Below are positions 1 to 11,085 of a stretch of 64,000 bases of DNA, in pieces. The DNA comes from Rhizophagus irregularis (lineage: Eukaryota > Glomeromycota > Glomeromycetes > Glomerales > Glomeraceae). The notes under the pieces are model-generated. The model did not search any database and was not told the DNA's origin. It worked only from the letters and a program-made list of their open reading frames with translations. A program made the position numbers and the translations under genes. Numbering within the stretch: position 1 is the first letter of the stretch; every line of letters starts with the position of its first letter. The stretch covers positions 248,001 through 312,000 of the forward strand of contig NC_089437.1 in assembly GCF_026210795.1 (NCBI RefSeq), in the 5' to 3' direction.

Positions 1-180
1 GCGACTCAGACCTTGTAAAGCTAATATCTATTTTTTTTGTTTATAAAAAATCTTTAAAGTGCTAGTTTGTTATTGCCTATTGGATGGCGAGAAACCTCTT
101 TTTGAAATAATTAAATCACTCTTTTTGCAGTGAATAACTCTGATAATTCGCGCTTCTTCTTCCGTTGACTATTCAAACTT

Positions 181-650
181 TCGGAGTTTTACTAAGGTCA
201 ACCAAGCTCTTAGCTGAGATTTCCGAACTTTTCTGAGATTAAGATCGAGAATGATGAGCTTAAGGATAAGAATACTGAAATCCCTGAACTTAGAAGGAAG
301 TTCGCTGAGACTGAGGCTGAGAGAGCTGAACTCAAGGGCAAGGTTACCGAGCTTCCAAAACAGGGTGTGGAAGAAAGTAAGAGGCGTGATGCCGAGAATG
401 CCAAACTCAAGACCAAAATCAAGGAGTTGGAATCTGAAAATGTTGACTTTAGAGATAGAATCACAAAAGTAGAACAGAGACCGATGCTAAATGACCCAAC
501 AACAGTTCACCTAACTTCAATTTGGTTGCAGATCATATACCCATGGCAACGCATCATGAAAAACCATTGGTAGATACCTCATTACCCGAAAAACTAATAC
601 CAGAAGGTTACCAGAGGTATTGTATTGTAAAACCTATTCAGAAGTGATAA
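181..650 (+). pseudogene. Decayed coiled-coil ORF of a dispersed fungal family
   Basis: The forward strand reads as a charged coiled coil (TKLLAEISEL, then KIENDELKDKNTEI, then AENAKLKTKIKELESEN), with Glu/Lys/Leu heptads over about 80 residues. A tail follows in a different frame (HHEKPLVDTSLPEK, then EGYQRYCIVKPIQK). The pieces lie in three frames: a frame change with a stop near 234 and another between about 485 and 540. The gene is therefore broken. From memory, this HHEKPLVDTSLPE-type tail belongs to a large, often repetitive Rhizophagus family of unknown function; that placement is family knowledge, not a search result. No start codon or promoter can be assigned, and the 5' end may lie outside the window. 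Confidence 0.6.
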
Positions 651-679
651 AGTGGGCGTTTGGGTATGCTTTTGTGTTA

Positions 680-870
680 TGTCTATATTTAACTATTAAA
701 TATTTTTAAAATAACAAATTAGTTTAAATAATATATAGATATTATAACTTATAACTCACCAACTAAAAGAAATTACAAAATAATTTTGTAAATAGGGTTT
801 GATTAGTTTAAATTATGTAAATAATAGGAATATAGATAGCATGTAACCTACACCTAATTATTAATAATGA
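680..870 (-). pseudogene. Relic of a kinase-type intron/microexon array
   Basis: Read on the minus strand, this stretch has the unit seen in the array at 51.8-55.1 kb: a polypyrimidine acceptor ending in TTTTAG, the triplet TTG (760-762), then the donor GTGAGT followed by TATAAG. An upstream unit ends ATTAG, has a shortened GT in place of GGT, and then GTAGGT (near 850). One base is missing there, so this copy is probably dead. No kinase or N-terminal exon is attached. It shows that array fragments are dispersed in the genome. Confidence 0.5.
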
Positions 871-1954
871 TATTTATAATATTAAAAATTATTTAAATTG
901 AATCACGGGAAACATTAATATTAAATTTTAAAATTACTTTTTTTTTTCGTTCGAAATTAATCACGTGATACAGCTAATTTTATTGGCCATCAATATATGA
1001 TACGACTGATACGCGTCGTAATAATAATTTTATTGGCTTTTAAGCTAGAAACACTAATGCTAAATCGGCGGTTTCAGCAAAGTTTTTGGTAATTTCATGA
1101 TAGTAAATATTAACAATTTTATTACTATATTTCCATTAGTGTGGACAAATAATTTTTTCATACTAGAAACATAAAACATGGTTGATCGATCATGTTGCTA
1201 AAATAAAAAATCAGATGAAAATTTCATTTCCTAATCGGTTTTGTGCACCATAAAAACGTGTGTGACACAGCGGAATCAAGCTGAAATAAGTCACATTATG
1301 CTAATATAATATTCGCTTTATAATTTCATACTCTTCAATTTTTAAACATTGAAATGATACTTATTGAAAATTAGAATTTCATATAGCTGATCTATTAAAA
1401 CTTCTTACATGTAAACCTAACTTTAATTAAATGTGACTTTTAGGATTTTTTTGAAAAATTTTCAAAAATTGAAACTGATGGCATAACTTAGGAGAAATTT
1501 GTAGTGCCCAGCCAAAATTAATATTTATATAATCCAAACTAATATAAGGGATTATAATAAAGTTTATAATATTTAATTTTATGAATTCAAGTTTAAATAA
1601 TTAAAATTACCAAAATTTGTGAAGTTTATCATTTTTATTTTGAAAAATATTTGACTTTTTTTTATTAAAAAAAGAGAATGAATTAAAAAAAAAAAATTTT
1701 TAAATATAAAATTACCTCATCCAAATTGGGAGTTATGATTAAATCTAATTCATAAAAACACTACTATATTTCAGTCAAAAATTTATTCTAAATTAAATAA
1801 AATAATGAATGATTTACGCAAATATTTTATGAAAAAAATTTGTTTATAATACCATTAAATAATAAATTCACATGTCATAAAAATAAAGATAATTCTTATA
1901 AAAATAAAAATAAAATTTTTTGAAACAAGAAAAAATGCGAAATTGACTATAGAA
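871..1954. other. AT-rich stretch without a recognised gene
   Basis: Only short frames full of stops are seen. A TCACGTGA palindrome lies near 961. From about 1740 the sequence belongs to the duplicated unit described for 1760-5510. Nothing else can be supported. Confidence 0.5.
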
Positions 1955-3165
1955 TCACCATCTTACATTTAACTTTTCATTTATAATTTCTAATTCACTA
2001 AGAGGTGATAAACCATTATGTATGTTGTTTAGCCCATCAAGGAGACCATTTAATTTTATAACGATTACAATCAATACTGCAATAGCTCCTGCATGTGTTA
2101 ATAATTTTAGAATTTCAATAGTGGTTCTTTCATTATTTTATAAAGGACAGGTAATAAAAAATCAATAAGTTAGTAATCGTAGCATTACAAATAATATAAT
2201 AAAGAAAGGGCTTGATATATAAAATGTAAAATAACTCACTCCATGATGAATTTTAAATGATAGTCTAGCAATGAATAGAGAATTATTGTTTAAAGTCAGT
2301 CTTCCAGGATTTCTAGGTTCATAAATATAATATTATTGAGTAGTACAAGGGAGTTTCATATAGATAATACGTACAACTTTACAAAGTTTCTGTACCATGC
2401 TTGGCATTTCATTTTAAAATTTAATTTTAGTTTCTTTATACATTAGTTCCGGACTTTCTCATTTTATTTTGAGATTTTTAAAATAGAATGACATCTTATA
2501 ATCTATAGCCATTTTGATGTCTTATTAGAGAAATAAATCATTTTTTGTCTATGAATTTCTTAGTTAGAATTGGTAAATATTGTAGAAAACTGAGACAAAT
2601 CAAGTATCAATAAGAATCACAATAGGAAGTTCTCGTTCAAATGAAAGACAAATAGAAATACAACTAATTTGCACTTAATTTTGCAGGATTGACCATAAAA
2701 AAGTATGATACTATGATTTTCATATATTTAACCACTTTCATGATATTATAGACGTTAATTTAGTAGAATGATGCTTAGTAGTCAGTCATAATATATTTCA
2801 GTGTCATTCCGATGCATTTAATTAATAAATTAAAAGAAACTTGTAATTTTTCGGCTTCTTTTTTAAAATTGGATAATTTTGGCAAATATGAATAATATAA
2901 TTAGTAAATACTAAAGTAATCTTCCATATACAATTATACAGCTTGTCAATCATGTACTGTACATTTTTAACTAATAATAATATATGTTTACACTAATCAA
3001 AATATCCGAACCAGAAAAGTAAAACTAACAATTACATGTAATATTGTAAGGGGTATAATAATGTAATACAAAATCAATGACTCAAGCCAATCACGATCAT
3101 CCGGAAATTTCTCTATGTACATTATCCGATTCAAAAATTGGGACATTTTAAGCGAGTACTTGATT
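1955..3165 (-). pseudogene. Decayed gene with C-terminal membrane-anchor exon, copy 1
   Basis: On the minus strand a last exon (about 2126 down to the stop at 1955) reads TTIEILKLL, then a hydrophobic run HAGAIAVLIVIVIKL typical of one membrane helix, then a polar tail ending KLNVRW. Upstream, near 2250-2400, WYRNFVKLYVL and RNPGRLTLNNNSLFIARL are legible, followed by a GTGAGT donor at about 2240, but a frame break separates them. Further upstream, FERELPIVILID is followed by a stop. A short conserved ORF begins near 3147 (MSQFLNRIMYIEKF). The family is unknown to me. Copy 2 has the same exon order, so this was once a gene; stops and frame breaks suggest both are dead. Confidence 0.45.
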
Positions 3166-4072
3166 CAAATGAGGAAAGAGGAGACCTTATTATGGATTAT
3201 GTGCTTGAAATTGTGAGGCGTGAAATGTGTGAACTTACAAATAAAAAAAAAGTAAAAAAAAGAAAGATATTAAGAAACGCCTTCATTATGGGCATAGTGT
3301 AAAAAGGAGCTGCCATCCTCGATCAGTAAGCGGCTTTGAAGTCCCGCTTCTCTATTATTACTTTCATCTTTATTATCAATCACTTCACAAGGAAAATAGA
3401 CGGAGTGGTTCTTAAACATGTGTACATAAACTTAATAATTAAGTTTTCAATAAAATTGTTATCAATATAGCTTAGAATTTTGATCCAAAAAATGAATATC
3501 AAATTTTATTATTAAATTTATTATCAATTAGGTTTAGTTTTAAAATATTATATCAGCTAGAATTGTGAATTAGATTATTGTAACATAATTGAATCAATAC
3601 AGAATAATTGTTGTTAATGGTATAAAGATATAATACCAATATTATATTCATTTCATATATTTGTAGATATTTTTTCAGGACTTAATAAAAACATCAAATG
3701 TGCAATAGTCAAATTCATGTAATCACAAATAAAATACAGGTCCTTATCATTATTATGAAAAATATTGAGTCCAATAAGTTTATTATAAAAATTAATAATA
3801 GATAAAACATTTCTTTCCCATTATTTTTTTCCTAAATTAAATAAAATAATGATGATTTATGCAAATATTTTTATAAAAAAAATTGGTTTGTTATACAGTA
3901 TCATTAAATAATATGTAAATAATAAAGTTTGCATGTCATATAAAAAAACATACATATAGAGAATTCTTACAAAGACAGAAAATTTTTTTTGTAAATATTA
4001 CAAGGAACAAGAAAAATGCGAATATTGACTATAAATCACATATTTACTAAAAATTTATAGAATGCGCCTTAA

Positions 4073-5185
4073 TTACTGTAGACACTTAACATGTTCCAAA
4101 CTATCATTGATTTTAAATAATCCATTACTGATACTTTGTATTGCGCCAAGAGACCCTAGATGATCGTGTAAGTTATTTAGCGAATCAGGGATATTACTTA
4201 ATTTTATAGAGATTACAATCAATACTATGACAGCTGCAAATTGCATTAATAATTTTAGAAAATCAATAGTGGTTCTTTCATTATTTTATAAAGGATTGGT
4301 AATAAAAAAGTTAACAGTTAGTAACCATAGCATTACAAAAAAATATAATAAAGAAAAGTTTAACATATAAAACGTAAAAATAACTCACTCCATGATGAAT
4401 TTTTATAATAGTTTGGCAATGAATGGAGAACTGGTTAAAAACAGTCTTCCACTAGGTTCAATAAATATAATATTATTAGGTAGTACAAGGTGAATATGAG
4501 GTAATACATACAACATTACAAAGTTTCTGTACCAGGCTTGGCATTTCATTTTAAAATTAATTTAATTTCTTTTATTAATTTGGACTTTCTCATTTATTTT
4601 GAAATTTCAAATTAGAATGACATCTCATAATCCATAGTATCAAACTGAAATAAGTCATTTTTGTCCATGAATTTCTCAATTAGAAATTACATAAAAATAC
4701 TGAGATAAATTAAAAATTAATAAGAATCACAACAGGAAATTCTCGTTTAAGTGAAAGACAAAAAGGAATACAACTAAATTGAACTCAATTTACAGGATTG
4801 ACCATAAAAAAGTATTATACTCTATCTCTACTTTTTCTGATGATATTATGGACGTTAATTTAGTTTAGTAGATTGAAGTCAATCATTTTAAGTGTAAATC
4901 AAATAATTAATTGGCTTTTTTTTTAAAAAAAAAAATGGATAATTTAAGCAAATATGAAAAATATAATTAGTAAACTTACCAACCATATATATTTCTAACT
5001 AATAATAATATATGTTTGCACTAATCAAAATAACCGAACCAGAAAAGTAAAACTAACAATTACATGTAATATTGTAAGGGGTATAATAATGTAATACAAA
5101 ATCAATGACTCAAGCCAATCACGATCATCCGGAAATTTCTCTATGTACATTATCCGATTCAGAAATTGGGACACATTTTAAGCAA
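4073..5185 (-). pseudogene. Decayed gene with membrane-anchor exon, copy 2
   Basis: This is the paralogue of the unit at 1955-3165. The last exon (4274 down to the stop at 4073) reads TTIDFLKLLMQF, then the hydrophobic AAVIVLIVISIKL, then a polar tail of about 40 residues ending EHVKCLQ, longer than in copy 1. Upstream pieces match copy 1 (WYRNFVMLYVLPH, EPSGRLFLTSSPFIAKLL) but a stop interrupts the second. The 5' conserved block has a 2-bp insertion just after the first ATG relative to copy 1, which breaks that start and leaves the downstream MYIEKFPDDRDW in frame. Substitutions in the membrane helix are mostly conservative, so selection once acted on it. Function unknown. Confidence 0.45.
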
Positions 5186-5217
5186 GTATTTGATCCGAAT
5201 ATGGAAGGAGGTGATTC

Positions 5218-5451
5218 AGGACCCCGAGCAATACTGAAATAGGTAACAAGAAATAACGCGTAGAATAGGCTAAAATAATCATGAAAATCTTTCCTTTTTT
5301 AGATAAATTTTGATAACGTTGGTAAGAAATATATTACTTTATTTAGTAACTGACTGACATTATCATAATTCCGGCCCTGAAAAAATGCGTAGAGCCAATA
5401 GTAAATTTTTGCCAATTTCCTATGACCTATTTATATATTGTTCGGGGTCCT
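5218..5451. mobile_element. MITE, 234 bp, 8-bp target duplication
   Basis: Imperfect terminal inverted repeats of about 27 bp start with aggaccccgagcaatact at the left; the right end reads attgttcggggtcct. The element is flanked by the direct 8-bp duplication ggtgattc (5210-5217 and 5452-5459). The paralogous unit near 3180 lacks it. It encodes nothing. An 8-bp duplication fits hAT or KDZ mobilisation; no autonomous partner with these ends is in the window. Confidence 0.85.
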
Positions 5452-5843
5452 GGTGATTCTATGGATTATGTGTTTGGAATTGTGAGGCGTGGAATGTGTA
5501 ACTAGTAGTTACATTTTTTTTTGTCGCGTTCAAGTCTTTTAAATGTATTTGAACTTTGCTAAAGAAAGAAAAAACAACATTGGCGATTTTATTTCAATAT
5601 TTATGATAAAAAAATCAATATCTAAAAACCTTAATGAAGTTTATTTTAATAAATTTTTAATAAAGAAATAAGCTATTATTGCCAAAAATATTTTTATTAT
5701 TTTTTAATTTTCTTTAATACATATTTTAGAATAGTACTAAAATAAAATAATACGTTAAAAACTGATCTAAGAAAGCCAAAAATGCACTATTATGAAATTT
5801 TGGCAATACTTGGTTCTCACTAACAATAATCTATTATTAAAAC

Positions 5844-6487
5844 TGTCAACATAGTTTCACAAAAATATATCAAGTCCTATGATAAAACTTACTATGAAAT
5901 TTTTTATCCGTATTAAACTATGAAGTATTATAGTTTCAATCAACTTATAAGAAATCTAAAACTAAATAGGTGCACTTTTATACCTAAATAACGTTGAAAC
6001 TTTCTCTTATTTTGTTTCAAATTTCATGAAAGTGTTCCAAATACTTATCTTTTTTATAAAATATCTTGCTTTTTAAAAAATAAAAAAAGAATCCATTTTT
6101 ATAATAAAAATTGATACCTTTGAAGCATACTAGCTTCATAGGGAAAAAATTTTTTATTCAAGATTTGCAAAAAACGAGGTATTTTAAGTTTCTTAAAGTT
6201 ATCATGAATTTGGTTAAACTTTTAGTATTTCATAAATATTAATAGTTGGTGAATTATTTATTAAGTCTTATATTTTCAAAAAATTTAATGGGGAAATGCT
6301 TCATATTTTCGAAACAAGCCCAACATTTAGTATAATATTATAGAAATCATAAAGTGAATTTTATAAATAAACCTTGATTTCGGAAATAAAACCGGTTTCA
6401 AAATATATAATGATAATGATCATAAAAAAAAACAATAGTAAATTTTACTATAGGACTCGACATAGTTTTGTGAAACTATTTTGACAA
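5844..6487. repeat. ~640-bp segment bounded by ~50-bp inverted arms
   Basis: The left arm 5844-5895 (tgtcaacatagtttcac, then tcaagtcctatgataaaac) matches the reverse complement of 6434-6487 with scattered mismatches. The interior is AT-rich and non-coding. No clear target duplication was found outside the arms, so it may be an old non-autonomous DNA element. Confidence 0.5.
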
Positions 6488-6599
6488 ACATCTCAACGTC
6501 ATGTCGTCGCGTATCAAAAGTTATAGACTTTGAGACCTGTCGTTCCTTGAATATATTATGATCGTCATTCCAGGGGTGGACCCTGATAGTTACACAAAT

Positions 6600-6735
6600 T
6601 GCGTGACAAAGTAAGTTGGACCCTCACCTACTTAATTTATATTATATAAACGAACCTACAACTTACAAAAATTATTATTTTTTTTTTTCTTCTCCAACTT
6701 TCGAAAACACAAAAATGTCAACCCAATCATAAGTG
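6600..6735 (+). pseudogene. Orphan promoter/leader and start of a BTB gene
   Basis: This forward-strand segment closely matches the leader of the BTB-TLDc gene at 8335-9856: a TATATAAAC box, then acaacttacaaaaatt, a T tract, then aactttcgaaaacac, then ATG at 6715. It reads MSTQS and stops (6715-6732), whereas the intact gene reads MSTQF. Nothing downstream resembles the BTB domain. It is a truncated copy that kept only the promoter, the leader and four or five codons. Confidence 0.7.
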
Positions 6736-8334
6736 TTGAAACTTGACCAAAAATAAAAAGGTTTAGCAATTATTAGTATATATAATATTATGTTTTACCT
6801 AAAAGTAAACACCCGGTGGAGAAATGGAGATTAATAGTAAGCAGTTTATAGAGTTAATGTGTTGTATTTTATAGTATTTTACATAAAATTATGAAAAAAC
6901 TAACAAAATCTGTAGTTAAATCCACATAATCGTAGTCTGATGATCAATAAAAATTGCTTGATGAGTTAAGCTACAATTAAAAAGCAATTAAAACAATTTA
7001 AGTATTTCATAGAAACATGTATGTAACTCTCACATTTAACCAGATTTGAAATGGATTATTTTATCGGAAATTATCTTTCTTTATGGGAGGAAAAGGTTGA
7101 TTTCTTGAACAACTATCAAGACCAATAACTTCAAATAGTTATATTGTTTGATAAAAGGAAAAGGTTGATTAGTTACTTTGAATTACATAACAACCTAATC
7201 TTAGGAAATAAAAAAAAACAAGGGCGTGAGAATATCTTTATTGTAATATTTGCCAAAATTTAGTGATCATGAAAATTGTATTTGGTGTTTTTAAAAAAAA
7301 ATTTCCACAAATATATGAGAGCGTAAAATGTGCAGTATGTAACTTTCAAGTTATGTTGATAATGTATTCTTTTTTTTCACAAAATAAATTATTAAAAAAA
7401 TTGTGCTGTAAGTAACAACAAAATTCTAAGCCGTACTGATCACAAATTAATTGGAAACTTGATAAATTTATGCAGACGTGTTTAAAGAATCAGAATGAGC
7501 CACATCGTTTCTTTATTATATTTTTCGTTAAGTAGTGCAGTACATCTGGCTGACTATTGAATGAAAGTAATAATAAAGAAACAAGGCTTCAAGGAAAAAC
7601 TGAATTTCCCGCTTACTAAACAATGGCAGTTTCTTCCCCATTACTCAATATTGCTGAACTAACAGTATTTTCTTTATTATTTAATTAATTACTAATTGTT
7701 ATACTTTGATTATAATAAAGGCTTTTCTTGGCGCTCTTTAAAGCTTTGTTCTTAATGGGCTGAGTTTTTTAATTGCAGGGGTATTTTCTTCATTGATCAT
7801 TATATTTAGTATGCATAAATTTAATAAAATAGACAAATAAAATATTATGATCTTATTATCATTAAAAAAATTATGAAAATTGCAAAAAAAGGGAACCAAT
7901 GATTATAATAATATGTAAATAATATCATACATATTACAGTTTAATCCTAGAGTTTATAGTACATTATGTCATACACTTTGTGTTTATTTATGCTGATGTC
8001 GTACATTTTTATTTAACTGTACACTTTGTAAAGTATATTCAGGCCCTGTTGAAGTATATAGTTTCCTGGAAGGGTTAAAAACTTCTTAGTGTAAAATCAT
8101 ATTATAGATTTCATGATAAAAAATTTAGTGATTAATATTTTAAATTTCTAATGTTTTCTGATTTATCAAACAGGATTAAGGATTATTATACCTAGTTTCG
8201 ACTGTATATTTAATTTATATATATTAAATAAAAAAGAAATTATGTGGCTAATTTTAAAATCAAAAAACATAAATAAATAAATAAACTAATCTTTGAAAAT
8301 AAATAATTTAATTATTATAACTTCATTAATAATG
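6736..8334. other. AT-rich intergenic stretch
   Basis: No reading frame, RNA gene or bounded repeat could be supported. A 3'-region for the minus-strand BTB gene lies directly left of 8335. Confidence 0.5.
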
Positions 8335-9856
8335 TTAAGCCTTCTTTATAATTTGAAATACTTCATAGTCTTCTATTGAAAACGAATTTTTTACATTTCT
8401 TATTCCTTTTTCATAACATTTTTGTATACAACCATTATAATTATATTCGATTAAATCATCATTTTCTTCCACACTTAAGCAAAGATCATCATTAAATGCG
8501 GGACCAAATTCGGAATGATAATATAAAGCTATATCAATACTATGATGAATTATATGGCTTAAAATTGGGTTTTTAAAATCATTCTTACTTTTAAAAGAAA
8601 ATATGAAACTATCTTTTGTTTTACCCAATTCACCTGTATCATGCGATTTCCATACAAAGGGATTATATCCTCCAAGAATTTCTTCTGTTCCTTTTACTTT
8701 AATTAATGTAACAGTATAAGGTATATTATCACATAATTCATGGAACTTTTTAGGAGTAAATCCATCTTCACTTCCTCTTAATAATAGTTCAAACTCATAA
8801 GGTAAATATAATTCTCTTGTATAAGCATATTTGCTTTTAATATCTATTTTATCAATCCATCTCGAAATTAGAGAAACAATATTTAAATTAACAATTTTTG
8901 AATCAATAATTCCATCAACATTTCTGTATCTAGGAAGTAATATATCATTACTTGGTTCAGCATTAGGATTCAAATAAGATTTAAACAATTCATCATAAAG
9001 TTGAGATTTCAAAAGTTTTTTATAAGGATGAACTTTTTGTAAAAATTCTTCAGATGATAAACTAAAAAATCTAATTAAAGGTAAACAATTTTGTAAGGTA
9101 GTCTCCATTGCTTTAAAATCATTATCCGTCCAAATATCAGGATCTGAAACAAGAGTTGGATTTTGTGCAAGACCCCATTTTAATACATGTTCCCAAATTT
9201 CAATTTCTTTCATTTGTAAATCATCTCTTTTAATAAGTGAAGTCAACGATTTTTCAGAAAATATAGTAACATCAAATGATTTGAATATTTGAGGAGATTT
9301 AGTTATGCAATCTATACAAAATTGCTGAAGTTCTAATAAAGAATTAGATTGAAAACTTGTCCGATAGGCAAGTCCAAAATGTTGTTCCATCCATTTAACT
9401 TTATTATTAATCAAATATTTTTGTAAATAATCAACTAGTTCTTGAAGGTGAAGTTGATCAGCAGCAGCCAATATATGTAAAATTTCCGAAATTTCATGTT
9501 CGTTTAACGAAATGATACCACCATAAATATATCTATATTATAAAATTATCTTAAATACAAAATATTTATTATAATTATTATAAAAAATTAAATAATACTT
9601 ACTTTAAAAGAATTTGAAAAATTTCTGGTGAAATATTTGGCAACTTTATGTGAGCCAAGGTACCGACATTATTCTTTTTGTTTGAAGACAAAGTTCGTCG
9701 TAAAAATGGAGAACGGTAACACAGGATAATCATGTGTGCACGGAATATTTTTACATTTGGGTCTTTACCAGTTTCAATAGTAATATCATAATATTCATCA
9801 TCATTTAAAATTTCAATATAATTTTGACTCAGTTTATTAAAAAATTGGGTTGACAT
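8335..9856 (-). CDS. BTB-BACK-TLDc domain protein (483 aa, 2 exons)
   Basis: Coding exons are 9603-9856 and 8335-9532 on the minus strand, joined across a 70-bp intron (donor GTAAGT, acceptor ATATAG) that restores the reading KYIYGGIISLNE. The BTB/POZ fold spans about residues 20-125 (YYDITIETG, FRAHMIILCYRSPFLRRTL, NISPEIFQILLKYIYGG). The BACK region spans about 130-245 (KRDDLQMKEIEIWEHVLKWG). A TLDc domain spans about 295-480 (ELLLRGSEDGF, then GGYNPFVWK, DSFIFSF and the final IEDYEVFQIIKK). In the family, BTB-BACK modules recruit substrates to Cullin-3 ubiquitin ligases; TLDc is linked to oxidative-stress responses and V-ATPase binding. That role is inferred. Full length and no disruption suggest it is functional; it belongs to a greatly expanded fungal family. 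A leader copy lies at 6600-6735. Confidence 0.93.
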
Positions 9857-9921
9857 TTTTGTGTTTTCGAAAGTTAGAGAAGGAAAAAAAAAAAAATAAT
9901 AATTTTTGTAAGTTGTACAGT

Positions 9922-9940
9922 ACGTCCGTTTATATGTCGA
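9922..9940 (-). promoter_or_regulatory. TATA box of the BTB-TLDc gene
   Basis: On the minus strand an ACATATAAACGGACG box lies about 75-80 bp upstream of the ATG at 9856. The same box, spacing and leader recur in the orphan copy at 6600-6735, which supports its being part of the conserved promoter. Confidence 0.55.
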
Positions 9941-10306
9941 TCGATGTACAATATCCAGATACAGATAGATTAAGTATAAATAGGGATTAGTGAATAACTT
10001 AATTTATTTGTCATGATTTTATTTCGGAAATGGTATATAAAAATTCTAAAATGTGTATGTCAGAATTACTAATATTTTTTCTTAATCGAAGATAGTCAAG
10101 ATGATTTGTCTTATATAGAATCTGGATGATTGCATACATTATTAGACATATCACGTGATGAGTAAAATAATATAAAAGCCGATCACACAATGATAAATAA
10201 ATTACAGCCACACGCTCTCTCCCGTTACATTCATTTCACTAGCAAAACAAAAATAAAATTTAATTTTCCAGAAAGACTTTTTCTGCAGTGACAAGAACAC
10301 ATTTTC

Positions 10307-10621
10307 ATGGAAATTTGTATGAAAAATATTGTAATCATTTTCAGTATAAAAGGAAGGATGGATGAATATTTTGATTATTTTGATAGGATAGATTTGATAA
10401 TATTAACTGTTATAACTTTGTATGAAATTTTTATATACGAAGAATTATCTAATAAGTTGTTTTATAAAATTATTACATTGTTTTATAATGTTAAAATTTT
10501 TAAAGATTTTATTATCAGTGGAGATATAATTGGTTTATTTTTTAATGCATTTTTTATTAGAGGAATGTTAAAAGCTTGTGCAGAAATGGCATTTGGAATA
10601 GATGAATTGGTAGATTTTTGA
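10307..10621 (+). CDS. Small hypothetical protein, 104 aa
   Basis: An open frame starts at ATG 10307 (MEICMKNIVIIFSIKG; a second ATG is four codons in). It is rich in Ile, Phe and Asp with hydrophobic stretches at about residues 28-40 (RIDLIILTVITLYEIFIY) and 75-90 (IIGLFFNAFFIRGMLKA), so a small membrane-associated protein is possible. A TATAAAAG box at about 10170 supports forward transcription. I recognise no family. Downstream (10,640-10,800) a separate frame reads YQCKICKEWFK, a stop, then HTCIQYEECG, which looks like a decayed zinc-binding module. The 104-aa frame may therefore be a remnant of something larger. Confidence 0.35.
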   Translation: MEICMKNIVIIFSIKGRMDEYFDYFDRIDLIILTVITLYEIFIYEELSNKLFYKIITLFYNVKIFKDFIISGDIIGLFFNAFFIRGMLKACAEMAFGIDELVDF

Positions 10622-10835
10622 ATTATAAAGGACATGAAGAAAAAGGAAAGCAGATTTTGAAGGAAAAATTTTAGTATTTTACCAGTGTAAAATATGTAAA
10701 GAATGGTTTAAATGAAGATATAACCATATTTTAAGGAAGAATGCTTTGGAAGGAAAAAATATACATACATGTATTCAATATGAAGAATGTGGTATAACCC
10801 CTAATATGTATTACTCCCTTACTAAATATTAATAG

Positions 10836-11085
10836 CTATTCTTTTACTTCTTTCGCAACTAATTAAATTGATTTTTTACTTTTTTAAGTTTAATTGAGAC
10901 TTTATATATAATTTTTAATTTTACCTGAAACTTCTACTAATAACCATCCAAGAGTATAGGCAAGCGGTGGAAGTACAACAGCATTTCCTATTTGCCTGTG
11001 CATATCTTTAGAATAAGTTCAATCGTTAATTTTTGGATAAAATAAAATAGGACTATGGTTCTTGCTTTTTTTTAAATTATCTGTT
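10836..11085 (-). pseudogene. C-terminal end of a cytosine-5 DNA methyltransferase
   Basis: The minus-strand frame from about 11,085 reads KNHSPILFYPKIND, a TGA stop, TYSKDMHRQIGNAVVLPPLA, then YTLGWLLVEVS, reaching a GTAAAA donor at 10,925. A last exon 10,836-10,858 adds VAKEVKE and a stop in frame. The RQIGNAV-x-PPLA string is the hallmark of motif X of C5 cytosine methyltransferases, which closes the AdoMet-binding fold. Motifs I-IX (including PCQ) are not seen upstream, where only AT-rich sequence follows, and the single in-frame TGA marks it as broken. It is a remnant of a DNA methyltransferase gene. Confidence 0.7.

Larger units (their letters stand above)
1760..5510. repeat. Tandem duplication of a ~1.5-1.7 kb unit
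   Basis: Two diverged direct copies lie at about 1760-3260 and 3810-5510. Corresponding landmarks are offset by about 2.0-2.15 kb, for example gattacaatcaatact at 2063 and 4210, and gaaccagaaaagtaaaac at 3008 and 5036. Similarity is patchy and indel-rich in most of the unit but nearly perfect over about 160 bp (roughly 3000-3160 against 5028-5185). The second copy carries a MITE at 5218-5451 that is absent at the matching site of the first (near 3180). About 400 bp of unrelated sequence (3300-3740) separates the copies. Confidence 0.8.

Noticed and set aside
10011-10211. 66-aa minus-strand frame (MAVIYLSLCDRLLYYF)
   Set aside because: It overlaps the promoter-like region (TATAAAAG on the other strand) and has no recognisable features; likely chance.
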